From assembly GCA_036874045.1 (NCBI GenBank), contig JAZBRI010000008.1, forward strand, positions 11,361,001 through 11,425,000: a DNA stretch of 64,000 bases. Reading direction: 5' to 3'. This DNA comes from Cymodocea nodosa. Taxonomy: Eukaryota; Streptophyta; Magnoliopsida; Alismatales; Cymodoceaceae. A program made the translations under genes and the position numbers. The notes under the pieces are model-generated. The model did no database searches. It saw only the letters and a program-made list of their open reading frames with translations, and was not told the DNA's origin. How positions within the stretch are numbered: the first letter of the stretch is position 1; the number at the start of each line of letters is the position of its first letter. This document shows positions 48,176-58,389 of this stretch, in pieces.

Positions 48176-48370
48176 GGTGGAAGAAAGTTTAGTAAAGCAT
48201 AAAAAGGTAAGATATATGTCACTGAAGATTTGAAGTATTAGGTGGAAGAAAGTTTAGTGAAACATAAAAAGGTAAGATATATGTCACTGAAGATTTGAAG
48301 TATTAGATGGAAGAAAATTCAGTGAAGTAGAAAATGCTAGATTTAAGTCATTGAAGATTTAAAGTATCAG
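48176..48370 (+). repeat. 65-bp minisatellite in A4 LTR, three units
   Basis: Units at 48176, 48241 and 48306 share GGTGGAAGAAAGTTTAGTG and GTCACTGAAGATTTGAAGTA; the third is more diverged. Other copies have a single, partly doubled unit. Confidence 0.82.
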
Positions 48371-48720
48371 AATAAAGTAAATGCGATGAAGCATAAAAAG
48401 ACAAGATATTCGTCACTAAAGAATTGCTAAAGAAGAAAGAGAAAAAAGATCTCAAACAAAGAGAAATGTTTTAAATTCTACAAATTAGTTTTTTCTATTT
48501 GTAGTTATGAAATTGTATAGATGAAAATGGTATCGATATATAATTGCATCTACAATTTCTAAGGAGAATTGAATTGTATATTGTAATTGAAACCTTGAAT
48601 AAAAATGATTATATGAAAATAGTGTCTCGACTTGTTTTTGAGTTTTAAAGTTTCAATTATATTCAAAAATATTAAAAACACAATTCAACCCCCTCTTGTG
48701 TAGCTATACGATCCTACAAG

Positions 48721-48736
48721 TGGTATCAGAGCTTTG
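48721..48736 (+). other. A4 primer-binding site
   Basis: TGGTATCAGAGCTTTG, two bases after the LTR end, the same as in A1. Confidence 0.93.
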
Positions 48737-48916
48737 TTAATAATCTTTGATATAAAATCGATACCAACTTATTTAATATCATTACTTATTCTATCTTCCT
48801 TGTTTTTAAATAGAAATTAATATCTAAGCATACGTTTAACTTTCTTGATTTAAGGCTCAAGTTGTTTTAAAGTTTTAGAATGTTTAAAATCAAATAGGTT
48901 AAAAAATCTAAGATAA

Positions 48917-49457
48917 GATAACTACTGGAAATGGTAATTTTTCTTTATATGAAGGCCAAAATCTGAATCATCCTCTTTTATTTGATGGAATACATTTTGA
49001 ATATTGGAAATATAAGATGACTATTTTTCTTCAAAGTATAGATCATAAGTTTTGGTTCATGATTTCTAAACCATATACTTCGTTATCTAACCCTTATAAT
49101 ATTTGGACAATTACTCAAAAAGAAAATGAAACTCTGAATGCTAAGGGCTTAAATATTTTATTTTGTGCATTGAGTTATGAACAGTTTAGTAAAGTGTCAG
49201 CATATAAATCTGCTTATGAGGTATGACATGTATTAGAAGTTTCACATGAAGGTACTTCTCAAGTTAAAGAGACTAAGATAAACATGTTAATTCATAAGTC
49301 TGAACTCTTTAAGATGCATGAAGACGAAAGTATTTCTGAGATGTTTTCCAGATTTCTTGATATCATAAACACTTTAAAATGCTTAGGAAAGAATTTTGAA
49401 CAGAAGGATTTGGTGAGGAAAATTCTAATATCTCTATGTTTAAATGGTCTCAGAAAA
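48917..49457 (+). pseudogene. A4 gag, N-terminal part
   Basis: Matches A1 2171-2710: FEYWKYKMTIFLQSIDHKFW, KGLNILFCALSYEQFSKVS, LIHKSELFKMHEDE, FLDIINTLKCLGKNFEQKDL. The similarity ends near 49457, next to the T-rich edge of the gypsy fragment. Fossil, a few breaks. Confidence 0.85.
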
Positions 49458-49524
49458 CAGCAAAGTGCAAATTTTTTTGACTCTCTTCTTCTTCTTTCTC
49501 AATTTTTTTTTTTCTCTTCTTTTT

Positions 49525-51696
49525 AATGTGTTGTTAAATTAATGGCAAAAGCGCAAATTTTACATTTATAACCGCAAGCGCATAGTGCCCATTGTAATAA
49601 GCATGTGCAAGTACGGGTCGAAATCCACAAGGAGTTTGTCTTAAATAATTTTATTAAAATGATTGTTTGATAAAACATCCACTCTATTAATTCTACAATT
49701 AAAACTCTAATTACATGCAATTAAGTTACAATTTACAAAAATATAATAAAGATTTCAAAGGTAGCATAGAACTTGTTAATTCCTAGAGCTAATAGCTAGA
49801 AAACTCAAGAAAATCTTAAGTTCACGTTTTTGGAATCACAGAAATTAGTCCGAATTCTAACTCTTATTCCTTCCAACCTGGACATTGAAAAATCTAGAGA
49901 AAATATTGGTTGGAAAGGTCATCGAGTTATCTTTAAAATGTAGGTAATTTCGAGGACTAATTCACTCTAGGTTGCTGCCAAAGTCGGATATACAAACAGT
50001 GCACAAAACGATTCTGAAAACTTTCCAAAAACGCATCGTTGGTGTAAAAATCATAACTCAATCAAATCTTCATGAAACACCACGAAATCACCACGCCTTG
50101 AAAGATAACTCGTTTCTATAATCAGAAAAATTTACAGGAAAACATTTCAGAATGCACAAAAGCAAGGCAACATGAAGGCATTGAGCACAATTTTTGTTAC
50201 TCGACCAGTAAAACAGAGCAGATGCTACCTCTGAAAGAAAATTCGAAAAACTGAAGAAATGCATTCTAAAAACTTCCAACAACACTACATACGTATTGTA
50301 CACTTAAATTACTTACAAAAAAAACTATAACACGACATATAACTCTGAGAAATCAAATCGTACAACATACAACAAAATGGAACATGCACTTGAATTTATA
50401 GCAAACAGGATATACACGCATTCACAAGGATTAAGAGTTAGTTTTATGCATAACATTCACATATTCATATGAAGCAACTATATTCCATGAGATCTAATCT
50501 AAAACAACTATTTAAATTAAAGAAATAAAGATTTAACAAAGATCCTAAACGTGCATACATTTATAAATTAAAAATACCTAAATACTCATATACATTTGAT
50601 ATGAAAATATGTTTACAAGTATGAGGATCTCTCCTTTCTCTTTTACCTTTAATTCATTCACTTCTCTTCAAGCATTTGATCCCTATTTGATGATGAACCA
50701 CTTTGTCCGCTCCTCTACAAGGCTGTCACCACTTGCAAATCACGTCCAAAGGAGAACCGCCTATGTTTGCTTTGGAGAAAATGGGTTGCACATCCTCAAT
50801 CCACTTCCAAGATATACGGATTTGTTGACTTTCCTCTCAATTTTGATGCTTCCTATTACCTCATCTTGAAGATCACGTCCCAAGCTCTTCCAATGCTGCA
50901 CACGTGCCTCCAATACCACCGGTTTCACCCGTGGAGGTCCTTCCATATGTCGGCTTGGAGTGGAGAGAAGGAAGTCTTCTAGTATGAGGGGGAAGGCGCC
51001 TAAGCTCACCAATCTTGGAGGAAAACTCTTCCAAAATCTTGGGTGGAAGAGGATGGACCAAAATTGGAGTTGGAGTTCTTGCCCTTGCGTGGAGGAGAAA
51101 GAGGAGATGATCTTTCCTTTAGCCAACCATCCTCTTTTACTTTCCATTGTATTCCATCTATGGAAATATTTCAAACACCTTCCAATTTGTGGCCTCTAAT
51201 TTAGGCAAGCTTTAATCATTGATTGATTGATTGGTGGATTGATTTGGAGTTTGAATTGGACGACCATGAGTTGTTGATTTCCCATGATTTAATCCAAGGA
51301 TCTACGTCCTCACCTACAACAACTCAAAAGATAACATTAAATGCATATGCACATTACACATAAATTGCTACACAATTATAAAGCAAAAATGAAATATGCA
51401 TAATATATTGCTTGCTCAATTGAGGATTATTTGATTTCATATCTTAATGATAATTCTTTTAATATATGCATGAAATCAATATATAAATTACTTATATCTA
51501 CACATGGGCTAATTGACTAGGTGTTAATTTAATAAAGGATAAATTTGTGCATTACTAACTATTTAACCAATAAAACATGCATAGTTCTAAAATATGATTT
51601 TCATGTAATATTTCATAAGAACATATATAATGATGACTTATAATCCTTAATATGCATGAATTAACATATATAAAATGCACAAATTGATACTTTACA
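49525..51696 (-). mobile_element. G2 LTR (about 2.17 kb)
   Basis: Plus-strand left edge ATGTGTTGTTAAATTA corresponds to the LTR end near 62555. The right edge CTTTACA is the reverse of TGTAAAG, followed by CACCCCCATACC, the polypurine tract. It is about 1 kb longer than the LTR at 61384-62572. The left kilobase matches 63011-64000 closely. A 137-codon open frame inside it (50761-51174, minus) has no recognisable relatives. Confidence 0.82.
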
Positions 51697-52300
51697 CACC
51701 CCCATACCTAGTCTTTGCTAGTCCCTTAGCAAAGGACTAAAACTAAACAATGATAACATAAAGCCCATATGAAAATGCACTTATTAAAAAATAGAAAACA
51801 AAAACAACTAATAAACAAATAACAAAAATAAAATTAACCTAAGCCACTTTCGTAGGGATCACAACTACAATTAGCATGTGTAGCAAGCCTTTAAACCCCT
51901 AGGTCACCCTAGTGGTGGAGTTGTGTCTCTAGAGGGTTTTCAACAGATATACCCACAAAATCCAAAACAAAACATAAAACAACACAAATGAAAGACAAAA
52001 AACAACAAAAATATGCTCTTGGTTTCCTAATCATGGATAAAGTTGCTTTTAAGTAGTCTTGACCTATTAGCTTCACCTTTATTCAATCACCTCTCACCTT
52101 TCTAGTTTGGATTCAAATAATCATTCAATTTCCATCCTAAGAAAGTAAATTACTATATAAATAAGTGTATGTGAAAATAGCCAAGACTAAGAAATAACCT
52201 ACTCAACTCCCTCCAAGTTACCTAGGTAATCCCAAAGGTCTATCCTTGTGTCCATTGTCCCTTTATTTTGACTCTCTTCTTCTTCTTTTTCAATTTTTTT
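51697..52300 (-). other. G2 3' noncoding region
   Basis: Reverse match of 60775-61383 in G1: polypurine tract, TAGTCTTTGCTAGTCCCTTA, the stretch with CCACTAGGGTGACC, and a T-rich end near 52290. No coding sequence. Confidence 0.82.
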
Positions 52301-52302
52301 TT

Positions 52303-52388
52303 TATTACAATGGGCACTGTGCGCTTGGGGTTATAAATGTAAAATTTACACTTTTACCGTTAATTTAACAATACATAAAAGCGTTACA
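52303..52388 (+). mobile_element. G1 5' LTR, right end only
   Basis: ATTACAATGGGCACTGTGCG to AAAAGCGTTACA, matching 62487-62572. The T-rich end of G2 lies directly to its left. Confidence 0.87.
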
Positions 52389-52394
52389 AGTTTT

Positions 52395-52478
52395 TGGTGT
52401 CGTTGCTAGGGAATATATACAAGTTTTTGGCACCGTTGCCGGGGAATATATACAAGTTTTTGACGCCGTTGTCGGGGA
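52395..52478 (+). repeat. Three tandem primer-binding sites, 33-bp period (G1)
   Basis: TGGTGTCGTTGCTAGGGA (52395), TGGCACCGTTGCCGGGGA (52428) and TGACGCCGTTGTCGGGGA (52461), joined by ATATATACAAGTTTT. Each resembles the plant tRNA-Asp primer site TGGCGCCGTTGCCGGGGA known from Athila-type elements. The first starts six bases after the LTR. Confidence 0.88.
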
Positions 52479-52481
52479 GTT

Positions 52482-53730
52482 TTGGTGCTTTAAAATGATT
52501 TATTAGATGATTTGCAAGATTTAATATCCTTTAAATTGTTTTAGTTTTATTTGTTTTCTTGTTGAGATTGTTATTTTTCTTTGTTTGTTTGCAACGAAAT
52601 GGATACATGGATTGGCCGTTCTATGTGTTCAATTCTTTGTTATCTGAATTACTTGTTAGATGTTTAATTCAAGTTTATGATCTGGTAACAAGTAGCTTAA
52701 TGGAGTAATGATAATCTTTGTGTACAAATTATTAAGACAAAATCTGTCTGTCTGGAAATTTAAATTTTTTGATGTGCACAAGATTAGAACTCATTTTTAT
52801 GATATTTTTCCTGAAATACTCGGTTTCTTAGATTTCTTTTGAGTACTTATTCATAAAATTCTGATTAGTACGTTAAAAGATAAAAATCTTAGAAAACAGG
52901 GATGTTTTATAGAATTCTGGATACATTATTGCTAATGAATTTTGAAAATATGATATTATGAATGTATGTAAAATTTAATTTAGTGATTTTTTCCAGATAG
53001 TAGATGAAATTATCTTTCCAACGAGTATTTATATGCTTCATTTGGATTTATATAAATTTCTGTGTGATTTGTTTTAAGTTGGTATATCAGATTTAACCAA
53101 CATTATGAAAATCGGATAGTTATTTTCGTTGATATTTTTCGGATGGTTATTTTCTGGTGTAGAACAGTTTTATCTGAATTCTTATATTTGAAACTGCAGT
53201 TACATATTTGAATAAAAATTATTTTTGAAATTTTTTCATGAAACTACACGAGTTTACCTTTTCAACAAGGTATTATATGTTGTATTTGGATTTGTATACA
53301 TTTCTGGAGAATTTTTCTAAAATGACATGTTCTGCAGATTACGAATTCTGAGTTATCTGAGTTTCACATGATTTTGACAATACTTCAGTCTTGGCAATTT
53401 TTGTCTCTGATTTTTCTTAGAAACTAGAAGTAATTAACTTTAAGAAGAGTATTTATTTGTGAATTTACATGCTATATGAATTTCTGTATAAAACTTTTAA
53501 GCCAAGGTAGTACAGTTTAGTTTCAGAAATTCCATGACTACTTGTTTTAGATGAAACTCAGATTATATACAATGTTTGTGAGATATATGCTTTGCTGTTT
53601 GTATCTAGAATTTAGTGGCATGATATAGTCACTGAATGAATCTACGAAAAATTAAGTTTCAAGTAAAAAAAAAAAAAATTGTTTATCAATTTCTCTATTA
53701 TGTTGCAGATTTGCTTAAATCACTTGAAGA
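52482..53730 (+). other. G1 leader
   Basis: About 1.25 kb of AT-rich DNA with no credible frame. It ends with a T-rich run and TTATGTTGCAG (53698-53708), a good splice-acceptor-like site just before the first open region. The first 300 bases recur at 62635-62800. Confidence 0.75.
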
Positions 53731-54447
53731 TTGTGCTTGATTGAATACATTCGGTTTGTTCATTTAGCTGAAAATTTGCATGCCATTCTAGATAAATATT
53801 TAATTTATAATATGGATGAATTTAGTTTTGATTTGACACCTACATGTTCCAAATGTAAATTGAATAATCACGTTAATGTTGATTGCCCATTTTATATGCT
53901 AAATAGCAATGTAGGTGCATGTTCTAGTTCTAATGTTAGCCTATCTATGCCAAATTTAAATTATAATGTTGATGCTTATGACACTAGTAGCTATAGTTGT
54001 GAAATTAAAATGGAAAAGTCTATAGGAAATATTCCCTATGCTGAATCTTCAGTCAACTTAGCTAAGGCAATTGCTGAACTTAACACCTCTATGGATTTAT
54101 TAAACTTAGCAAAATCCTCTAGTGCCCCCATTGACATAGATGGTTATGAAATCATAGATTTAAGATCAACAACCTTGGTTGAGGATGAATCAATTGAAAC
54201 TTATGTTGCTTTAAGGTCTGGGAGAGAGGTGAGCATTCCTGAAAAGGAAATTCCTTCTCTTGTACCGATGAGTGTTCTTACAGATGATTTAGGTTCATCC
54301 AATCAACTAAATAAAGAATCTGAAAATGAAATTTTATTGGGTGATAAAAAAGGTAAAGGTAAGTTATCCGAGGTAAGTATCCCTTTAGAAAGTCATCCTA
54401 CCCCTTTTCTCCATAGATTAAGAATTCCACATAAGGATATTGATTAG
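53731..54447 (+). pseudogene. G1 first open region: zinc knuckle plus Gag-protease linker
   Basis: Open frame of 239 codons; the first in-frame ATG is at 53812 (MDEFSFDLTPTC). It has a CX2CX4HX4C knuckle (CSKCKLNNHVNVDC, about residues 37-50 of the frame), a Ser/Asn-rich middle without recognisable relatives, then YVALRSGREV and PTPFLHRLR. The last two are blocks that in Athila/Tat elements join Gag to protease (LRSG and PFPxRL types). No capsid domain precedes it. So this region is the back half of a usual Gag-PR junction, and the front half is at 58390-59784. The knuckle here is distinct from the one in the downstream Gag. Possibly a second nucleocapsid-like peptide; function unknown. Confidence 0.72.
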
Positions 54448-55551
54448 AATATTAAGATGAGATAAAACTTTGAATAGGTTAGTATTAACATTCCATTACT
54501 AGATGCAATAAAGCAAATACCTACCTATGCTAAGTTTTTAAAGGAATTATGTACAAAGAAACAAGCTAGGAAGACACCTATGAAAGTGTGCTTAGCTAAA
54601 TCCATTAGTGCCTATTTCTATCAAGACTTGCCTAAGAAGTTTAGTGATCCAAGTACTCCAACCATCTCTTGTACAATTGGAGATACCTATTTTGATAGAG
54701 CATTGATAGATTTGGGAGTAGGAGTAAATGTTATGTCATCTGGTGTTTATGTGAACCTAGGACTTAATGGTATTCAACCCACTAAGGTTCTCATTCAACT
54801 AGCTGACCATTCTTTTAGAACTCCCTTAGGAGTTGTTGAGAATATATTGATTAAGATTAAAGATTTTGTCTATCCCATAGATTTTATTATCTTAGAAAAT
54901 CAACCTTCACTTGGTAGAAAGCAGAATGTACCTCTTATTTTAGGAAGACCCTTCCTAGCCACAGCAGATGCATATATAGGATGTAGAGATGAGTCTATGC
55001 AAATAACATATGGTGAAGCTAAGGTTGATTTAAATATATTTAAATCTCACCCAGATGTTAAAATTTTAGATAATGAAAATTTTAATATGAGCTTATTAAG
55101 CATTATGGATGAAGGTGAGGGGGTAGAAAATTATAGTTTATTTGAAGATGAAGATTGTCCACCTATCGAATATAAGGTTGATCTAGCACATATCCATAAC
55201 TTAGATGATGACATTGGTGAGAGTGATAATATTTTTGAATTAAATTACATAGAGCCTTTAGAAAGAGATTTAGGAGAGATTAAGAAACCATCCATTGTAG
55301 AACCACATTCTCTTGAACTAAAACCCTTGCCTCAAGACCTTAAGTATGCCTATTTGGGAAAAGAGAACACCTTGCCAGTTATTTTGTCTTCCCATCTTTC
55401 TAGAGAGCAAGAAGAGAAGTTGTTGGTAATTTTAAAAGAACATAAGGAGGCCATTGGTTGGATCATGGCTGACATCAAAGGAATTGACCCTAGTTTATGT
55501 CAACATAGAATTCATTTAAATAATGACATTACACCTTCTAGGGACCCATAG
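54448..55551 (+). pseudogene. G1 protease region
   Basis: Starts with the conserved linker (INIPLLDAIKQIPTYAKFLKE type), then KTPMKVCLAKSISAYF. The retropepsin-like domain follows at about 54655-54990: TISCTIGDTYFDRALIDLGV, where the catalytic-site position reads DLGVGVN, as Athila-type elements often have DLGA. Then come LIQLADHSFRTPLGVVENIL and VPLILGRPFLATADAYIGC. An acidic linker leads to LGKENTLPVILSSHLSREQE and the RT start (GWIMADIKGIDPSLCQHRI). Broken, a few breaks. Confidence 0.85.
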
Positions 55552-55578
55552 AGAAGATTAAACCCAAACATAAAAGAT

Positions 55579-56860
55579 GTGGTTAGAAAAGAAATTATTA
55601 AGTGGCTAGATCGTGACATCATTTATCCTATTTCTGATAGTCCTTGGGTTAGCCCTGTTCAGGTTGTCCCAAAGAAATCTGGTATTACAGTTGTAGAAAA
55701 TAGCAATCATGAACTAGTCCCTATTAGAGTGCAAACAGGATGGCGAGTGTGTATTGATTATAGAAAACTAAATACCGCCACTAGGAAAGACCATTTTCCC
55801 TTGCCTTTTATGGATCAAATGTTAGAAAAGTTAGCTGGGCAAGACTGTTATTGTTTCCTAGATGGTTATTCTGGATATAACCAAATTCCTGTAGCACCTT
55901 GTGACCAAGAAAAAACCACATTCACATGTCCTTTTGGTACTTTTGCATTCCGACGCATGCCCTTTGGTTTGTGTAATGCTCCTGCAACTTTTCAAAGGTG
56001 TATGACTAGAATCTTTTCGGACATGATTGATAACTTCTTAGAGATTTTTATGGATGATTTCTCTGTGTCAGGTTCTTCCTTTGATGTGTGCCTTAAGAAT
56101 TTAGAATTGGTTTTAAAAAGATGTATAGAGAAAAGTTTGGTTTTAAATTGGGAGAAATGCCACTTCATGGTGCAACATGGAATTGTGTTAGGCCATGTTG
56201 TTTCTAAGAATGGGTTGGAAGTAGATAAGGCCAAAGTAGACTTGATAGCTAACCTACCACCCCCTAAATCTATTAAGGATATAAGAGCATTTTTGGGTCA
56301 TTCTGAGTTTTATAGACGATTTATTAAGGATTTTAGTAAGATTGCCTGTCCTTTAACTAGTTTATTATCAAAGGATCATAAGTTTGAATTCTCTGGAGAA
56401 TGTCAAGATGCCTTTGATAAGCTTAAGGGAGTCCTCACCTCAACCCCTATTGTGTATCCTCCCGATTGGTCTCAACCATTCGAGTTGATGTGCGATGCAT
56501 CAGATTATGCAATTGGTGCTATGTTGGGGCAAAGAATTGATAAATTACCTAGGGTAATCTATTATGCTACTAAAACTCTTAATGCAGCCCAATTGAACTA
56601 TACAGTTATAGAGAAAGAATTTTTAGCTATAGTTTTTGCTCTTGAGAAGTTTAGATCTTATTTGCTAGGCTCTAAGGTTATCATTTTCACTGATCATTCT
56701 GCCATTAAATATTTATTAGCTAAAAAAGATGTTAAGGCTAGATTAGTTAGATGGATTCTTCTCTTGCAAGAATTTGATATTGAGATAAAAGATAAGAAAG
56801 GATGTGAGAATGTAGTTGCCGACCACTTGTCTCGTATTGTCACGCCTCAAGGGGAGTTAC
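55579..56860 (+). pseudogene. G1 reverse transcriptase and RNase H
   Basis: Ty3/gypsy RT with [49 protein letters not shown] (first catalytic Asp), [20 protein letters not shown], and FMDD (56047-56058, catalytic Asp pair). The thumb/connection segment is [20 protein letters not shown]. RNase H follows: [53 protein letters not shown] and [11 protein letters not shown], with the expected Asp/Glu/Asp/Asp positions. The whole stretch is a single open frame from 55579 on and is the best preserved enzyme in the window. Athila-type by its [19 protein letters not shown] and EIFMDDFSV blocks. Confidence 0.92.
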
Positions 56861-58208
56861 CCATTGATGAATCATTTCCTGATGAGCAGTTGATGGCTAT
56901 AACTCCAATCCCTTGGTTTGCAGATAATGTGAATTATCTTATGACAAAACGACTACCTGGCAATTGGTCAAGGCAAGATATTAAGAGATTTTTAGCTAGG
57001 GTCAAAGAATTTTATTGGGATGACCCCTATCTTTATAAGTTAGGCCCTGATTTGATTTTGAGGAGATGCATCCCAGATATGGAAATTCATAGTGTGCTAT
57101 CTTTTGTCATGACCAACCTGCTAGTGGTCATCTTAACCCTATTAAGACTGCAACTAAAGTTCTTCAATGTGGTTTTTTCTAGCCCACATTGCATAAAGAT
57201 GCATACTTCTATGTTAAGAATTGTAGAGATTGTCAAAAAGCGGGAAGATTGACTAGAAGAAATATGATGCCGCTTACACCAATTATTGAAATTGAAGTAT
57301 TTGACGTGTGGGGTATTGATTTCATGGGACCCTTCCCTAATTCTGGAGGTTATTTGTATATTCTGTTAGCTATTGATTATGTGTCCAAATGGGTTGAAGC
57401 TATTCCCACACGAACTTGTGATTCTAAGGTAGTAATAAATTTTATTAAGAGCAACATTTTTGCTAGATTTGGCATTCCTAGAGCAATCATTAGTGATAGG
57501 AGAACACACTTTAATAATAGAAGTTTTGAAGTATTAATGAAAAAATTTGGAGTAAACCATAAAATGACAACCCCCTATCACCCACAAACCAATGGACAAG
57601 TAGAAAATGCCAATAAGCAAATTAAGCAAATTTTGGAAAAGATAGTTGGAAAGACAAGAAAAGATTGGGCAGAAAAGTTAGATTAGGCATTATGGGCTTA
57701 TCAGACTGCTTTTAAGTCTATTTTAAATATGTCTCCATATAGAGTAGTGTTTGGAAAGGCATGTCATTTACCAGTAGAGCTTGAGCATAAGGCAAGATGG
57801 GCTATTCAAAGACTCAACTTAGATTTAAAGGCTGTTGGTAAGAAAAGAAATTTTCAATTGACTGAATTAGAAGAAATACGGAGAGAGGCATATGAGAATT
57901 CACGGATAGCTAAGGAAAAGAGTAAAGTATTTCATGATAGCAAGCTCTTCTGTAAGAATTTTGAAGTAGGACAGCAGGTATTGCTGTATAATTCTAGATT
58001 ACATTTATTTCCTAGTAAGCTTAGATCACGGTGGACAGGACCTTTTATGGTAAAAAGTACATTTCCTCATGGAGCAATTGAGATAGAGAACATTAAAAAT
58101 GGGGTAATTCTTAAGGTAAATGGACACCGGTTAAAACCATTTTTGCAGCAAGAAGTATTTGGTAAAGGAGAGAATATTAATTTAGTAGATGCTATCTATG
58201 CTGAATAG
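56861..58208 (+). pseudogene. G1 integrase
   Basis: Begins after RNase H with [18 protein letters not shown], a block common in Athila/Tat elements. A zinc-binding region ends with CRDCQKAG. The core domain has VWGIDFMGPFPNS (first Asp), IPRAIISDRRTHF (second Asp) and YHPQTNGQVENANKQIK (Glu), so all DDE positions can be seen. The C-terminal part has [20 protein letters not shown], then [21 protein letters not shown], the GPY/F-type module. It ends at 58208. Gag follows 180 bases downstream. Fossil with a few breaks. Confidence 0.88.
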
Positions 58209-58389
58209 GATAGTAGTTTTTCTTTATCTTTTCTTTTCTTGTATAGTTATTCTATTCCTTTTATTGCTTTTCTATTATGCAATTTGATTCATGCTACTCA
58301 CTCATCTAACATGTAGGTTGGACTTGGAGACTGCTTCATTGTAAGTGTTATTTTCCTCTACACTTTCTATTTAAGTGTCTTTCTATTGC
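58209..58389 (+). other. Integrase-to-Gag gap in G1
   Basis: 180 bases, T/C-rich. It holds an acceptor-like CATCTAACATGTAG (ends 58317) and a TATA-like CTATTTAAG (58367-58375) shortly before the Gag ATG at 58390. No other feature. Confidence 0.5.

Larger units (their letters stand above)
46927..48718 (+). mobile_element. A4 5' LTR (1792 bp, expanded)
   Basis: TGTTGAGTATTTTTTTTTG to ATCCTACA. The longest family A LTR here, because of two minisatellites after the TATA box (47953-47960). Confidence 0.92.
46927..49457 (+). mobile_element. A4: left end of a family A copia element
   Basis: Complete 5' LTR (46927-48718), PBS and the N-terminal part of gag. Its right side ends at the gypsy G2 fragment. 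Broken; a few breaks in the part present. Flanked on the left by GTAGA (46922-46926), one copy of its likely target duplication. Confidence 0.88.
49476..52300 (-). mobile_element. G2: Athila-like Ty3/gypsy fragment, LTR plus 3' noncoding region
   Basis: Minus-strand LTR (49525-51696), polypurine tract and 3' noncoding DNA (51697-52300) matching the reverse of 60775-62560. A short T-rich 3' noncoding stretch (49476-49524) lies on the other side of the LTR as well. No coding part. Broken. Confidence 0.85.

Noticed and set aside
50761-51174. 137-codon minus-strand open frame inside the G2 LTR
   Set aside because: It lies wholly in LTR sequence, has no recognisable domain, and the LTR at 61384-62572 lacks much of it. 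Likely chance, given the locally lower AT content.
52395-52478. tRNA gene fragments
   Set aside because: The tRNA-like matches are 18-base primer sites next to an LTR, not tRNA genes; no cloverleaf can be formed.
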